From: Kibdelosporangium persicum
Lineage (GTDB): Bacteria; Actinomycetota; Actinomycetes; Mycobacteriales; Pseudonocardiaceae
Length of the DNA: 64,000 nt
Assembly: GCF_013280595.1 (NCBI RefSeq)
Contig: NZ_JAAATY010000028.1
Coordinates: 62,001-126,000 of the forward strand
Reading direction: 5' to 3'
The position numbers and the translations under genes were made by a program. Positions 44,282 to 53,201 of this stretch are shown one piece after another; the first letter of the stretch is position 1, and every line of letters begins with the position of its first letter. The notes below the pieces were generated by a model, which did no database searches, was not told the origin of the DNA, and was given only the letters and a program-made list of their open reading frames with translations.

Positions 44282-44686
44282 TCACGGCCAGGTGTTGTCG
44301 GCAGCGAGAAGCAGCTCTACGATCCGCCACTCACTTCCGGTGCGGTTGAGCCGGAAGGTGAAGACGCCGGTCCCGAGCACGGCCGCGTCGGATGTCAGCA
44401 TCAGGTAGGCGGTCGCCAGCGCGGTTGTGGTGTCCGCGCCGCGGACGACGACGTTGGTCAGGTGGTGCCGCCGCTGCCCGGTTTCGGTGATCCACGCGGT
44501 TCGCGTGAACTCCAGGATCGCCTCGCGTCCGGCGATGGGGCCGAGAGCTGGCTCGCCGGGGATCTTGAACGTCCAGATCGCGTCAGGAGTCAGGACGGTT
44601 TCCAGTGCCGTCGAGTCGTGCTGGTCCAGCGCGAAGGCGTAGCGGGCCAGGGTTTCGTGGACGGCGAGCCGCTCTGCCGGGCTCAT
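44282..44686 (-). CDS. SnoaL-like (NTF2-fold) protein
   Basis: 134 aa. SnoaL_4-type: an N-terminal helix with Tyr/Asp (ARYAFALDQHDSTAL), WTFKIPG, GREAILEF, RRHHLTNVVV and EWRIVELLL. A catalytic Asp/His pair is plausible (HH in RRHHLTN). Four-base overlap (ATGA) with the quinone oxidoreductase shows co-translation; both are probably under the divergent TetR regulator. Confidence 0.8.
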   Translation of the reverse strand: MSPAERLAVHETLARYAFALDQHDSTALETVLTPDAIWTFKIPGEPALGPIAGREAILEFTRTAWITETGQRRHHLTNVVVRGADTTTALATAYLMLTSDAAVLGTGVFTFRLNRTGSEWRIVELLLAADNTWP

Positions 44687-45681
44687 GCGACGGTGAGCAC
44701 GATCTTGCCCTGGAGGTGCCCCCGCGCGGCTCGCTCGTGCGCGGCCCGGGCGTCCTTGAGCGGGAAGACGCTGTCGATCGCGACGCGGAGGGTGCCGTCT
44801 TCGAGCAGGCGGCCGATCTCGGTCAGCTGCGCGCCGCTCGATCGGACCTGCGCGGCCGTGACGGTGATGCCCAGCCTCGCGTTCTCCTCGTCGTCGAACT
44901 CGCCGAAGTAGACCGGGTAGAGGGAGCCGCCGCGCTTGATCGTCTTGAGGAACCGCCTGCTCTGTGGTCCGCCAACACAGTCCAGGACGAGGTCGACGTC
45001 GTGGGCGACCTCCTCGGGGCGTTCCCGGGTGTAGTCGATGACCACGTCGGCGCCGAGGTCACGCAGGAATGCCTCGTGGGCACCGGAGGCGACGGCGATC
45101 ACCCGCGCGCCCTGCCGCTTGGCGAGCTGTAGCGCGAGGTGCCCGACGCCGCCGGCGGCACCGTTGACCAGGACCGTGCTCCCCGCGTCGAGCGCCATCG
45201 GGCGGTGCTGGGCTTGCTGGAACGGCGAGGGGACGTCGTGGCCGAGCTCGACGAGGAACTGCCACGCCGTCAGGCCTGACATGGCCACGGCCGCGGCGTG
45301 TTCGTGGTCGACACCGGCCGGCTTGTGCGCGAAGTCCGCCGCCGACGCGGCGACGTACTCGGCGTAGGCGTTGCCCTGCAAGGAGTTCGGGAAGTTCAGC
45401 AGGCCGAACACCTCGTCGCCGACCGCGAAGCCCTCGACGCCGTCACCGATCGCCGCGACGACACCCGAGGCGTCGGTCCCCGGAATCAGGGGCAGCTCGA
45501 CCGGCGGCTTCAGCTCCGCCGGCACGTTGGGCATCCCCTCGCGCGCATACCAGTCCGGCGGGTTGACGCCGACCGCGTGTACCCGGACAAGCAGTTGCCC
45601 CGGCCCCGGCTCGGGCATGGGTGCCGCCTCGTAGCGCAGCACTTCGGGGCCGCCGTACTCGTGCAGGCGGATCGCGTTCAT
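44683..45681 (-). CDS. NADPH-dependent zinc-free quinone oxidoreductase (MDR family)
   Basis: 332 aa from ATG 45681; GTG 45696 (five residues longer, with GGGAG close by) is an alternative. GroES-like N-domain and Rossmann domain with VNGAAGGVGHLALQLAKRQG and ASGAHEAFLRDLGADVVIDY. The zinc ligands of alcohol dehydrogenases are lacking, so it is a QOR/zeta-crystallin-type reductase of quinones or enones. Expressed divergently from a TetR gene, with tandem operators between them; a stress-inducible electrophile-reducing pair with the SnoaL-like gene is likely. Confidence 0.9.
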   Translation of the reverse strand: MNAIRLHEYGGPEVLRYEAAPMPEPGPGQLLVRVHAVGVNPPDWYAREGMPNVPAELKPPVELPLIPGTDASGVVAAIGDGVEGFAVGDEVFGLLNFPNSLQGNAYAEYVAASAADFAHKPAGVDHEHAAAVAMSGLTAWQFLVELGHDVPSPFQQAQHRPMALDAGSTVLVNGAAGGVGHLALQLAKRQGARVIAVASGAHEAFLRDLGADVVIDYTRERPEEVAHDVDLVLDCVGGPQSRRFLKTIKRGGSLYPVYFGEFDDEENARLGITVTAAQVRSSGAQLTEIGRLLEDGTLRVAIDSVFPLKDARAAHERAARGHLQGKIVLTVA

Positions 45682-45754
45682 GGTCTCTGTCGGCACAGCT
45701 CTCTCCCATGTCTCACAGGGGTAAACTCGAAGTGAGTCACCAGACCCGTTTTTC

Positions 45755-45790
45755 CGGGTCACTGACCCGAATATACGAGTCAGTGACCCG
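45755..45790. promoter_or_regulatory. Tandem 15-bp operators between oxidoreductase and TetR genes
   Basis: CGGGTCACTGACCCG (45755-45769) is a perfect odd palindrome; CGAGTCAGTGACCCG (45776-45790) repeats it with one mismatch, centres 21 bp apart (two helical turns). A weaker copy (GAGTCACCAGACCCG) lies at 45735-45749. A TATACG-like -10 element lies between. Likely sites of the adjacent TetR protein, repressing both genes. Confidence 0.78.
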
Positions 45791-45808
45791 TTTAGGCAAG
45801 GAGTGCGG

Positions 45809-46366
45809 ATGAGGGCGGACGCCCAGGCCAACCACGACCGCCTGCTCGTCGTCGCCGGCGCCGTCATCACCGAGCAGGGCACGGAGGCGTCGATGCGCGA
45901 GATCGCGCGCCGCGCCGGGGTCGGGCTGGCCACGTTGCAGCGGCACTTCCCGACCCGGGAAGCGCTGCTCGAAGCCCTGCTCCGGGCAAGTTTCGACGAG
46001 CTGACCGAGCGGGCGGTGCAAGTCGAGACCTCGAACTCGCCTGGCGAGGCGCTGGTGCTGTGGCTGCGCGACTTCATCGCGGTCTGCACGAACTACCGCG
46101 GCGTCGTGTCGGCGATGGTGCAGGCGATCGAAGACTCCGAATCGCCGCTGCACGCCTCCTGCGTCGCGATGCGCGGGTCCGGCGCGCGGCTGCTCACCCG
46201 CGCCCAGGAGGCAGGCGCGGCGCGCACCGACCTTGACGGCGCCGACCTGTTCGCCCTGGTTTCCTCGCTCGTCTGGCTCAGCGACCATCCGGGACTCGAA
46301 GCACGTGCCGAGCGCCTGTTCGACATCGTGATGAGCGCCATCGTGACGAAGGCGCGTCCCGCCTAG
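45809..46366 (+). CDS. TetR-family repressor
   Basis: 185 aa from ATG 45809 (GGAG 5 nt upstream; GTG 45803 lies within that site). N-terminal HTH: ANHDRLLVVAGAVITEQG, SMREIARRAGVGLATLQRHFPTREALLEAL. The C-terminal ligand domain is of the SBDP/YbiH-like class. Transcribed away from the oxidoreductase with tandem palindromes between, so autoregulation and repression of 45681-44282 are expected. Inducer unknown. Confidence 0.9.
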   Translation: MRADAQANHDRLLVVAGAVITEQGTEASMREIARRAGVGLATLQRHFPTREALLEALLRASFDELTERAVQVETSNSPGEALVLWLRDFIAVCTNYRGVVSAMVQAIEDSESPLHASCVAMRGSGARLLTRAQEAGAARTDLDGADLFALVSSLVWLSDHPGLEARAERLFDIVMSAIVTKARPA

Positions 46367-46385
46367 ATTTCAGCGAGTCCGTGTG

Positions 46386-48215
46386 TCACTGGAATCCGCG
46401 GCCGATCACGGGGACGAGCGCCAGTGGCCGGACATCGGTGGCGAAGGTCTGCGCACCGGCACGGCGTTGTGGCTCCGCAACGTCGTGAGGCCGGTCGAAG
46501 GCCCCTTCGGCGAACAGGTCCTCGATGAACGCGTCGACCTTCTCCTCAGTGACCGACGACATGGCGAAGACGTGTGCGTAGTGGCGTATCCGGCCTGAGC
46601 CGGTGCGTATCGGCTGGCACGACAGCGACCACTTTTCGATGACGTGGTCGGCGGGTTTACGGAAGCGCACAGTCAGGGCCATGGGACTGCGGTCGACGTA
46701 CAGGCCGCCATCGGGGAGCCGGTCCTCGCGGTCGAGGCGGTCCTCCAGTTCACGCAGCGAGCTCTCCAGATATCGGGTGGTGCGCAGCGCCCGCACGGCT
46801 TCGGCGGCGTGCTCCCGGATGGACTTGGACGCGAGGTCGTTCCACAGCACCAAAGGGGACAGTCCGTTGCGCGACCCGGCGAACGTGGTGTCCGGGGAAC
46901 CGGTGTACGCGGGCTGGGACGGTGGTTCGACGCGGAACTTGTTCTTGGTCATGAACACTCCGCACGGCCATGGTGCGCCGGGCCATTTGTGGCCGCTCAT
47001 CACCAGCGAGCTGACCACGTCGACGCCGTCGACCACCAGGCCGAAGTCGAACTCCGGGATCTTGCCCTTGATCTCCCGGCGCAGTTGCAGGGCCAGGTCG
47101 CTGCCACGGTCCTCGGCCGCGGCGATCCGCAGGAACGGCATGAATCCCGCGCCCAGCGCGCCGTCCACGTGCACCCAGAAGCCGCGCCTGCGGTCGGTGC
47201 GGCCCGGCTCGAACTCGATCTCGCGTTCCAGCAGGCCGGTCCGTTCGAAGACCGGGATGAGGCGGGCGGCGACCTTCTCGATGTTGTCGTACGCGCCCTT
47301 GAACGTCGTGCCGAAGTTCAGCAGCAGCAGGACAGGGTGCCCCCGCTCGGCGAAGAACGTCACGAGCTGTTCCAGTGCGTCCACGTCGATCTCGCCGGTG
47401 CCGTCCGGCCCGCCCCGCGAGGGCACCTCCATCGGCCAGTCCATGCCGAGCGGGCACTGCCCCGGGTACTCCGCGCGGCCCACGGCGGCGAACGTGTCGA
47501 TCGCCAGTGTGCGCACGGCTTTGATGACCGAGTAGTGGGTGTCCTCCGAGTAGAACGCCACCGGCCGGTTGGCGTTGCCCGGTTCCTCGCTCGCGGGCAC
47601 CGCCTGCACGTACACCATCTGGTCGCCGCCGTCGCCCGGCTCGGTGATCAGTTTCTTGCCGGACAGGTAGTCCCGGGCACTGGCGAGCGCGTACAGGTTG
47701 CCCTCGGTGGACCCCATGGTCAGCACGTAACCCCAGTAGCTGTCCGGGTTTTCCGCGTCGTAGGGCCAGGCCGCCCGCCACAGCGACGCGTAGTGGTCGA
47801 GTACGGCGCGTTCGACGATTTTCGTGTTGGGCTTGTAGTTGCCCTGCTGGAACGGGTCGCCCACGTTGTTGAGGTGGAACTCCATGAACCGCGCCAGGTC
47901 CTGCTGGTAGCGGGCCATGTCCTGGTTTCCCTGAAACCCGACCATGGTCTCGTGCTTGCCGACCAGGTACGTCTCCAGGCGGTTGAGCGCCCGCTTGCGC
48001 TGCTGCGCGCTCATTCCTTCCGCCGGGATCTCGAAATCCGCGATGTCCAGCTCGTCCTGTTCAGGGTAGGCCTGCCTCGGGTCACGCGCGGGTTCGGCGA
48101 TCACCGTCGCCCGCCCCTCGCCCAGCCCGGCCGAGGTCACCAGCGCGGACCAGCTCGTGCCGTCCGGTCCATAAGGGAAGTCGACGTGCTGCGGCTCAGT
48201 GGCGTGCCCTGTCAT
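46386..48215 (-). CDS. PLP-dependent decarboxylase (histidine/aromatic amino acid decarboxylase type)
   Basis: 609 aa from ATG 48215 (AAGGA site). Fold-type I, group II decarboxylase: GSTEGNLYALASARDYL (cofactor phosphate loop), HYSVIKAVR, WVHVDGALGAGFMPF and the Schiff-base Lys410 in MSGHKWPGAPW. Substrate could be histidine or another amino acid; the long N-terminus (~110 residues) resembles histidine decarboxylase-like proteins of actinobacteria. It stands alone, convergent with the TetR gene. Product amine unknown. Confidence 0.85.
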   Translation of the reverse strand: MTGHATEPQHVDFPYGPDGTSWSALVTSAGLGEGRATVIAEPARDPRQAYPEQDELDIADFEIPAEGMSAQQRKRALNRLETYLVGKHETMVGFQGNQDMARYQQDLARFMEFHLNNVGDPFQQGNYKPNTKIVERAVLDHYASLWRAAWPYDAENPDSYWGYVLTMGSTEGNLYALASARDYLSGKKLITEPGDGGDQMVYVQAVPASEEPGNANRPVAFYSEDTHYSVIKAVRTLAIDTFAAVGRAEYPGQCPLGMDWPMEVPSRGGPDGTGEIDVDALEQLVTFFAERGHPVLLLLNFGTTFKGAYDNIEKVAARLIPVFERTGLLEREIEFEPGRTDRRRGFWVHVDGALGAGFMPFLRIAAAEDRGSDLALQLRREIKGKIPEFDFGLVVDGVDVVSSLVMSGHKWPGAPWPCGVFMTKNKFRVEPPSQPAYTGSPDTTFAGSRNGLSPLVLWNDLASKSIREHAAEAVRALRTTRYLESSLRELEDRLDREDRLPDGGLYVDRSPMALTVRFRKPADHVIEKWSLSCQPIRTGSGRIRHYAHVFAMSSVTEEKVDAFIEDLFAEGAFDRPHDVAEPQRRAGAQTFATDVRPLALVPVIGRGFQ

Positions 48216-48475
48216 GGCATTCCTTCGCGACAGGCGGATATGGTCCTGCCCGAGGCTGCCAGCGTGGCGTCGTGGTGTCCGCATTTCCGGCGCGGGATCG
48301 CCGGTTCGAGGCGGAGGTTCACCCAGCTGCTCCCGCGCTCGTGGCGCTCAGTGCGGCTTCTCAAGGGCGCCACGCCGTTGGCCGACTCGACCGGGTGTAC
48401 GGTCCGGCCAGCGTCTTACGTACGCATGCCGTGGCATAATCGCGCGCGGGGACCAAAGCTCTCACGGCGGTGGAC

Positions 48476-49255
48476 ATGTGGAGAATCAATGTCTTGGGAG
48501 CACTGTTCGCGCTAGTCGGAATAGTGGCATGGTTGTCCGCCTGTTCCAGGCTATGGCTCGTTTGGCGGTTGCGGCGCGGGGTCCGCACCACGGCGACGGT
48601 GATCGAACACGTCGCTGACCCGGACGAACGCCTCCCGACGCCGGTGATCCAGTTCGTGGACCACCGGGGAAATCGGCGAACGTTCACGCCTGCCTCCTCC
48701 TGGACACGTGCCCACGGAGCGCTTCCGGTAGGCGCCGACATAGAGGTCTCCTTTCTCCCGAAAGACCCGGAGCAGGTTCGGCTGCTCAGCGACACAGTGG
48801 AGCTCGACGCCGACAAATCGCTCGATGGCCGTGTCCGACGTTTTCTCACCTACACGCTGGCGCCGCCGCCTTTGCCCGGGATGTCGCTCAAGCGCCAGGA
48901 AAACCGGCTTCGGCGGAAGTTCCGGGAGCGTGGAATCCGCACCACGGGCACCGTCATCGGCACGAAACCGTCCGAGTCCAGGGTCGAATTCCACGCCCCG
49001 AAGCTCCGCTTCGCGAACCAGCGGGGCGAAATGGTCACCTTCGTCGATCGCACAGCGCAAGGCAGCGTCAACGGCCGGCAGTACGGACTTCCCGCGATCG
49101 GCGAGCAGGTCCCGATCGTCTACCTGCCGGAATCGCCACAGACAGCCATCATGACCGGCGCCATGCGGACGTTCAGAGACCTCGTCGGCCGGTTCGTCGT
49201 CGGGCTCGTTGCCATCGGGTGCGGCCTGGTCGTCATCCTGGCCGCTCCGGAATGA
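48476..49255 (+). CDS. DUF3592-domain membrane protein
   Basis: 259 aa from ATG 48476 (GTG 48470 adds two residues). One N-terminal membrane segment (~4-25), two DUF3592-type beta domains (RTTATVIEH...VGADIEVSFLPKDPEQVRL and RTTGTVIGT...IGEQVPIVYLPESPQTA), and a C-terminal membrane segment (~235-255). Function unknown; common in Pseudonocardiaceae. Alone, divergent from the decarboxylase. Confidence 0.75.
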   Translation: MWRINVLGALFALVGIVAWLSACSRLWLVWRLRRGVRTTATVIEHVADPDERLPTPVIQFVDHRGNRRTFTPASSWTRAHGALPVGADIEVSFLPKDPEQVRLLSDTVELDADKSLDGRVRRFLTYTLAPPPLPGMSLKRQENRLRRKFRERGIRTTGTVIGTKPSESRVEFHAPKLRFANQRGEMVTFVDRTAQGSVNGRQYGLPAIGEQVPIVYLPESPQTAIMTGAMRTFRDLVGRFVVGLVAIGCGLVVILAAPE

Positions 49256-49289
49256 CGACGGGCTGCGGATGGACAGGTGATCGGCTCCG

Positions 49290-50447
49290 CTACTCGAACA
49301 CTCCGTAGCCCGCGACGGCGTGTGCCCGGACGCCGTCCATGTCGAGTTCCACTCCGATGCCGGGAGCGTCGGGAAGCGTGATGTAGCCGTCCTTGACGAT
49401 CGAGCCGCTCCCGTCGGGGGCGTGGACGTAGCTGTCCCACACCGCACGCTCCTCCAGGGCGTGCCATTCCTGGACGAGGAAGTTGGGGATCGCTCCGCAC
49501 TGGTGTGACGTGGCCATCGTGCCCAGCGGCGTCGAGACCAGGTGCGGTGCGAAGGGAATGTAGTGCAGCTCCGCGAGGTTGGCGATCTTCTTGGCCTCGG
49601 CGAGGCCACCGCACTTCGGCACGTCCGGTTCGATGACGTCCACGGCGCCGCGTTCGAGCAGCTCGCGGAAACCCCACCGCAGGTAGAGGTTCTCGCCCGC
49701 GCAGATCGGCGTGCGGGTCTGCGAGCGCACCCGCACCAGGGCGTCGATGTTCTCCGCGGGCAGCGGCTCCTCGAGCCACATCAGGTGGAACGGTTCGAGC
49801 TCCCACGAGATCCGGCATGCGCTCGGCACGTCGTAGCGGGCGTGCAGGTCGATGGCCAGATCGATGTCCGGTCCGATCGCTTCCCGGACGGCTGCCACGC
49901 GCTCGACCATCGATCGCAGCTCGGCGGCGTTGATCGTGTGGTTGAAGGCGTCGTACTTGGCGGGGTGGCGCAGGTTGTCGATGTCGAACTTGATGGCGGT
50001 GAAGCCTTCGGCGACCATCCGCTGGGCCCGGTCGACGCATCCGGCGACCGAGCCCGCCGGGTCGTCGCCGTCGCCGCAGTCGGCGTAGAGGCGGATCCGG
50101 TCGCGGAACTTCCCGCCGAGCAACCGGTGGACCGGCTGGCCCGCGGCCTTGCCCGCGAGGTCCCACAGCGCGAGCTCGATCCCGGACAGGGCGATCACGA
50201 ACACCCCGCCCTGGGGGCCCGCGAAAACGTTGCCGCGGCGCAGCTTCTCCCAGCACCGCTCGACGTTGCGCGGGTCCTCGCCGATCAGCAGGGGCGTCAG
50301 GAAGTTGATCATTCCGACGACGGCGCCCGCGCCGGCGTCGGGATTGGCCTCGCCGTATCCGCTGAGGCCCTCGTCGGTGTCGATCCGCACCAGCGTGGCC
50401 TCACCGTGGTAGGCCACCACTGCTGTCGTGACGTTCACAATCCGCAT
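49290..50447 (-). CDS. Enolase-superfamily sugar-acid dehydratase (mandelate racemase family) 1
   Basis: 385 aa from ATG 50447; the frame is open beyond this but only as antisense of the regulator. MR/MLE fold: N-terminal capping domain with GEANPDAGAG, barrel with AIKFDID, DLHARYD (acid/base His as in galactonate or mannonate dehydratases), WLEEPLPAEN, GENLYLRW and FAPHLVSTPLG (second His). Probably dehydrates a hexonate such as D-galactonate or a related acid; the sugar is not readable. Divergent from the FCD regulator and part of the uptake/catabolism locus up to 57231. Confidence 0.85.
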   Translation of the reverse strand: MRIVNVTTAVVAYHGEATLVRIDTDEGLSGYGEANPDAGAGAVVGMINFLTPLLIGEDPRNVERCWEKLRRGNVFAGPQGGVFVIALSGIELALWDLAGKAAGQPVHRLLGGKFRDRIRLYADCGDGDDPAGSVAGCVDRAQRMVAEGFTAIKFDIDNLRHPAKYDAFNHTINAAELRSMVERVAAVREAIGPDIDLAIDLHARYDVPSACRISWELEPFHLMWLEEPLPAENIDALVRVRSQTRTPICAGENLYLRWGFRELLERGAVDVIEPDVPKCGGLAEAKKIANLAELHYIPFAPHLVSTPLGTMATSHQCGAIPNFLVQEWHALEERAVWDSYVHAPDGSGSIVKDGYITLPDAPGIGVELDMDGVRAHAVAGYGVFE

Positions 50448-50500
50448 TGCTCTCCCGCCGCCGGGTCGTGCCCAGGAAAGGACTGTCGCGAGGTCCAACT

Positions 50501-50520
50501 TGTCATATAAGCTGCTGACA
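50501..50520. promoter_or_regulatory. Inverted TGTCA / TGACA in a divergent promoter
   Basis: TGTCATATAA-GCTGCTGACA: TGTCA (50501-50505) and TGACA (50516-50520) invert around a 10-bp AT-richer centre, directly before the FCD-regulator ATG and ~55 bp from the dehydratase start. Plausible binding site of the GntR protein; short and unproven. Confidence 0.45.
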
Positions 50521-51266
50521 TGCAAAGGGGACAGGAGTCTCCGGACGCGGTCAGGATCCGGACGCTCCCGGTGCAGGTGGCGGCACACCTGACCCGGCGG
50601 ATCGTCAGCGGCGACATCGAGGACGGCCGGGCCCCGTCGGAGCTCGACATCTCCCAGGAGTTCGGGGTGTCCCGGGTGGTGGCGCGGGAGACGCTCAAGA
50701 TCCTCGCCTCGCTCGACATCGTCGACGTCGCGCAGGGCCGCCGCGTCGTCGTGCGCCCCCGCGCGGAGTGGGACTACCTGAGCCCGTTGCTGATCGAGTG
50801 GCTGCCCACGGAGATCGTCGGCGAGCTGTTGCAGGAGCTGCACCAGATGCGCGTGCTGCTCGAGCCCGAACTCGCCGCCATGGCCGCGGCCAGCATCACC
50901 GAGGAGACGCTGGACCGGCTCAAGACCGAGCTCGACCGCATGTCGGCGCTCGAGGCGGACCCCGACGCCTACCTCGAGGTCGACCACGAGTTCCACATGG
51001 AGATCTGCCGGGCGGCCGACAACCGCATTCTCGACCGGATCATGTACTCCGCCCGCTGGCTCGGCACGGCCAGCCGGCGCATCACCAACGAAGCGCCGGC
51101 CGGGTTGTGCCGCGCCACCGCCGAGCACGCGGAAATCTACGAGGCGCTGGTGGCGCGCGACCCGGAAGGTGCCCGCGCCGCGATGCGCAGACACCTGAGC
51201 AACAACTACTCCACGCTCATCGAGGAGAAGGGGAAGCAGACCAAGCGGGCCGCCCGGCGGCGCTAG
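50520..51266 (+). CDS. GntR/FCD-family transcriptional regulator
   Basis: 248 aa. GntR winged helix at ~18-80 (LTRRIVSGDIEDG, SELDISQEFGVSRVVARETLKILASLDIV) and the all-helical FCD ligand domain (~100-235) with metal-site residues in LEVDHEFHMEICRAADN and HAEIYEALVARD. FadR/DgoR-type repressors of this class sense sugar acids. It heads the plus-strand genes for transport and catabolism and is divergent from dehydratase 1, so it is the likely controller of the locus. Confidence 0.92.
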   Translation: MQRGQESPDAVRIRTLPVQVAAHLTRRIVSGDIEDGRAPSELDISQEFGVSRVVARETLKILASLDIVDVAQGRRVVVRPRAEWDYLSPLLIEWLPTEIVGELLQELHQMRVLLEPELAAMAAASITEETLDRLKTELDRMSALEADPDAYLEVDHEFHMEICRAADNRILDRIMYSARWLGTASRRITNEAPAGLCRATAEHAEIYEALVARDPEGARAAMRRHLSNNYSTLIEEKGKQTKRAARRR

Positions 51267-51315
51267 CGCACTGCACGACCGGGATCCTCCAACCGACGAC
51301 GAGGACGGACGAGGC

Positions 51316-51684
51316 ATGGCAGCACCTGCGACACCGCGGATCCGGCTGGGGCTGATCGCGGGCGGGACACTGCACTGCCCGGCGTCGCGCAGGCTCGCCG
51401 ATCGGTACGTGGCCACCCCGTTCACCGACCGGTCCGCCAAGCAGAGCAGACGGTTCACCGGCACGCCGTGGCAGCTGTCGCAGTACCGCGGCGGCGTGCA
51501 CCACATCGCCCAGATCCGGGTCGTCCAGCGGGTTCTCGGCTCCGCGCAACGGGCGACCGTACTGGCGCTCGACCCCGAGTCCGGTTCGGGCCCGGTACCG
51601 CTGTGGCGGCCCCGTGGCTCGACCGGGCTGGTCGACGGGCTGCCAGCACAACACATCAGCAGTTCGGCGTCCTTCGCCGCATGA
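51316..51684 (+). CDS. Hypothetical protein, 122 aa
   Basis: ATG 51316 follows GGACGAGG and lies 49 bp after the FCD regulator. Third codon positions are nearly all G or C over the full length, which supports real coding, but the protein (AAPATPRIRLGLIAGG..., TPWQLSQYRGGVHHIAQI) matches no family I recognise; the first part loosely resembles the start of a nucleotide- or sugar-binding fold. No signal peptide. It could be a truncated gene remnant. It lies between regulator and transporter genes. Confidence 0.45.
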   Translation: MAAPATPRIRLGLIAGGTLHCPASRRLADRYVATPFTDRSAKQSRRFTGTPWQLSQYRGGVHHIAQIRVVQRVLGSAQRATVLALDPESGSGPVPLWRPRGSTGLVDGLPAQHISSSASFAA

Positions 51685-51779
51685 ACGACCCGCAGCGTGG
51701 CGCTCGCCGCGCTGTCCCGCCGGTTGCAACGTCGCCCCGTCGGTACGTGTCCGCTCGATCGGGCGCGAGAGGAGTGGTC

Positions 51780-53201
51780 ATGGAAGGGAAACAGGACTGG
51801 TCGAGGCGCTCGTTCCTCGGGATGAGCGCGCTGGGCGTGCTCGGTCTCACCGGGTGCGGGGGTGAGCCCGCCGCGCCGCAGGTCGACGTCCAGGTGCCCA
51901 AGGAGTTACTCGACCAGGCGGCCGGGCTGCGTGGCGGCTCCGTCGGGATGCTCTCCCAGAAGTTGTACGCCGAGGCCGCCAACAAGGCGCTGGACAAGTC
52001 CCTGCAGGTGTTCGCGCAGGCCACAGGCACCACGATCCGCAACGACCTGGTCTCCGGCGACGCCGGCGACATGGTCGCGAAGATGGACGCCGAGGTGAAG
52101 GCGGGCACCAGCCGCGACCTGGCCTTCATGAGCGACCGGCGGTTCGTCGGCCAGCTCCACAACCTCGGCCACCTCACCGACGTCACCGACGTGGTCGAGG
52201 AGATGCGCAAGCTCTACGGGGAACCCGCGACGGAGGCGGCCAACTACTGCGTGTTCGACGGTCGCTGGTACGCGATCCCGTACCACTTCATCGCGACAGG
52301 GATGTACCTGCGCAAGGACTGGTACGAGGAGAAAGGGCTCCCGCTCAAGCCCCACTACACCTGGGAGGAGTTGCGCGACAACGCGTTGGCGGTCTCCGAC
52401 CCGGCGAAGCGGCGCTTCGGCTGGGGGCTCACGGTGAACCGCTCCGGCGACGCCAACGGTTTCATCAACAACGTCATCAACACCTACGGCGGGGCGATGG
52501 CGGACAACACCGGCACGAAGGTGGTCTTCAACTCGCCGGAGACCGTCGAGGCCGTCGCGTTCATCGGCGACATCTACACGAACCCGAAGTACGCGCCGAT
52601 GCTGCCACCCGGGATCGGCAGCTGGACCGACTCGAGCAACAACGAGAACTGGCTGGCGCAGATCCTGGGGCTGACGCTCAACCAGTTCAGCGTCTACGCC
52701 GACTCGAAGACCAAGAAGAACCCGGTCTACGCCAACACGCACGTGTTCAACGGCGCCACCGGACCGGCGCTCGACCGGCCACTCGCGTTCGGCGAGTCCA
52801 ACTCGTTCGTCGTGTTCAAGGGGGCGAAGAACCCGGACCTCGCCAAACTGGTGGCGAAGTACATGGTCAGCGGCAGCGCGCTGCTCGGCGTCGCGAAAGA
52901 GGCACCGTGCCTGGTCAACCCCTCGTGGGACAAGGTCTGGGACTCCGACCCGTACTACACCAGCGGTGACCCGGCCTTCGCCGCGCTGCGGGAGCAGACC
53001 CGCACGCCGCTCCCGGTGACCACCAAGACCGGCTACGCGTTCCCCCAGGCCCCGAGCCCCGGTGAACAAGCGGCCACCGCCGCCTATCTGCTGACCGACA
53101 TGATGCAGTCGGTCATCCAGGGCACCCGGCCGGCCGACGCCGTCGCCTCGACCCACGCCCGGATCGTCCAGGTCTTCGAGCAGCAGGGCTACAAGCAGTG
53201 A
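51780..53201 (+). CDS. ABC-transporter substrate-binding lipoprotein (Tat signal)
   Basis: 473 aa from ATG 51780 (GAGGAG site); the longer open frame has no protein-like start. Twin-arginine plus lipobox: SRRSFLGMSALGVLGLTGCGG, the Cys becoming lipidated. Family 1 (MalE/UgpB-like) binding protein with typical ANKALDKSLQVF, AIPYHFIATGMYLRKDWY and NSFVVFKGAKN. Imports sugar or sugar acid with the fused permease at 53198-55207 (stop/start overlap GTGA). An ATPase subunit is not in the window and may be shared (MsiK-type). Confidence 0.9.
   Translation: MEGKQDWSRRSFLGMSALGVLGLTGCGGEPAAPQVDVQVPKELLDQAAGLRGGSVGMLSQKLYAEAANKALDKSLQVFAQATGTTIRNDLVSGDAGDMVAKMDAEVKAGTSRDLAFMSDRRFVGQLHNLGHLTDVTDVVEEMRKLYGEPATEAANYCVFDGRWYAIPYHFIATGMYLRKDWYEEKGLPLKPHYTWEELRDNALAVSDPAKRRFGWGLTVNRSGDANGFINNVINTYGGAMADNTGTKVVFNSPETVEAVAFIGDIYTNPKYAPMLPPGIGSWTDSSNNENWLAQILGLTLNQFSVYADSKTKKNPVYANTHVFNGATGPALDRPLAFGESNSFVVFKGAKNPDLAKLVAKYMVSGSALLGVAKEAPCLVNPSWDKVWDSDPYYTSGDPAFAALREQTRTPLPVTTKTGYAFPQAPSPGEQAATAAYLLTDMMQSVIQGTRPADAVASTHARIVQVFEQQGYKQ

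Noticed and set aside
49290..51656. 788-aa version of dehydratase 1
   Set aside because: The extension is opposite the FCD regulator; the MR/MLE fold begins at ATG 50447.
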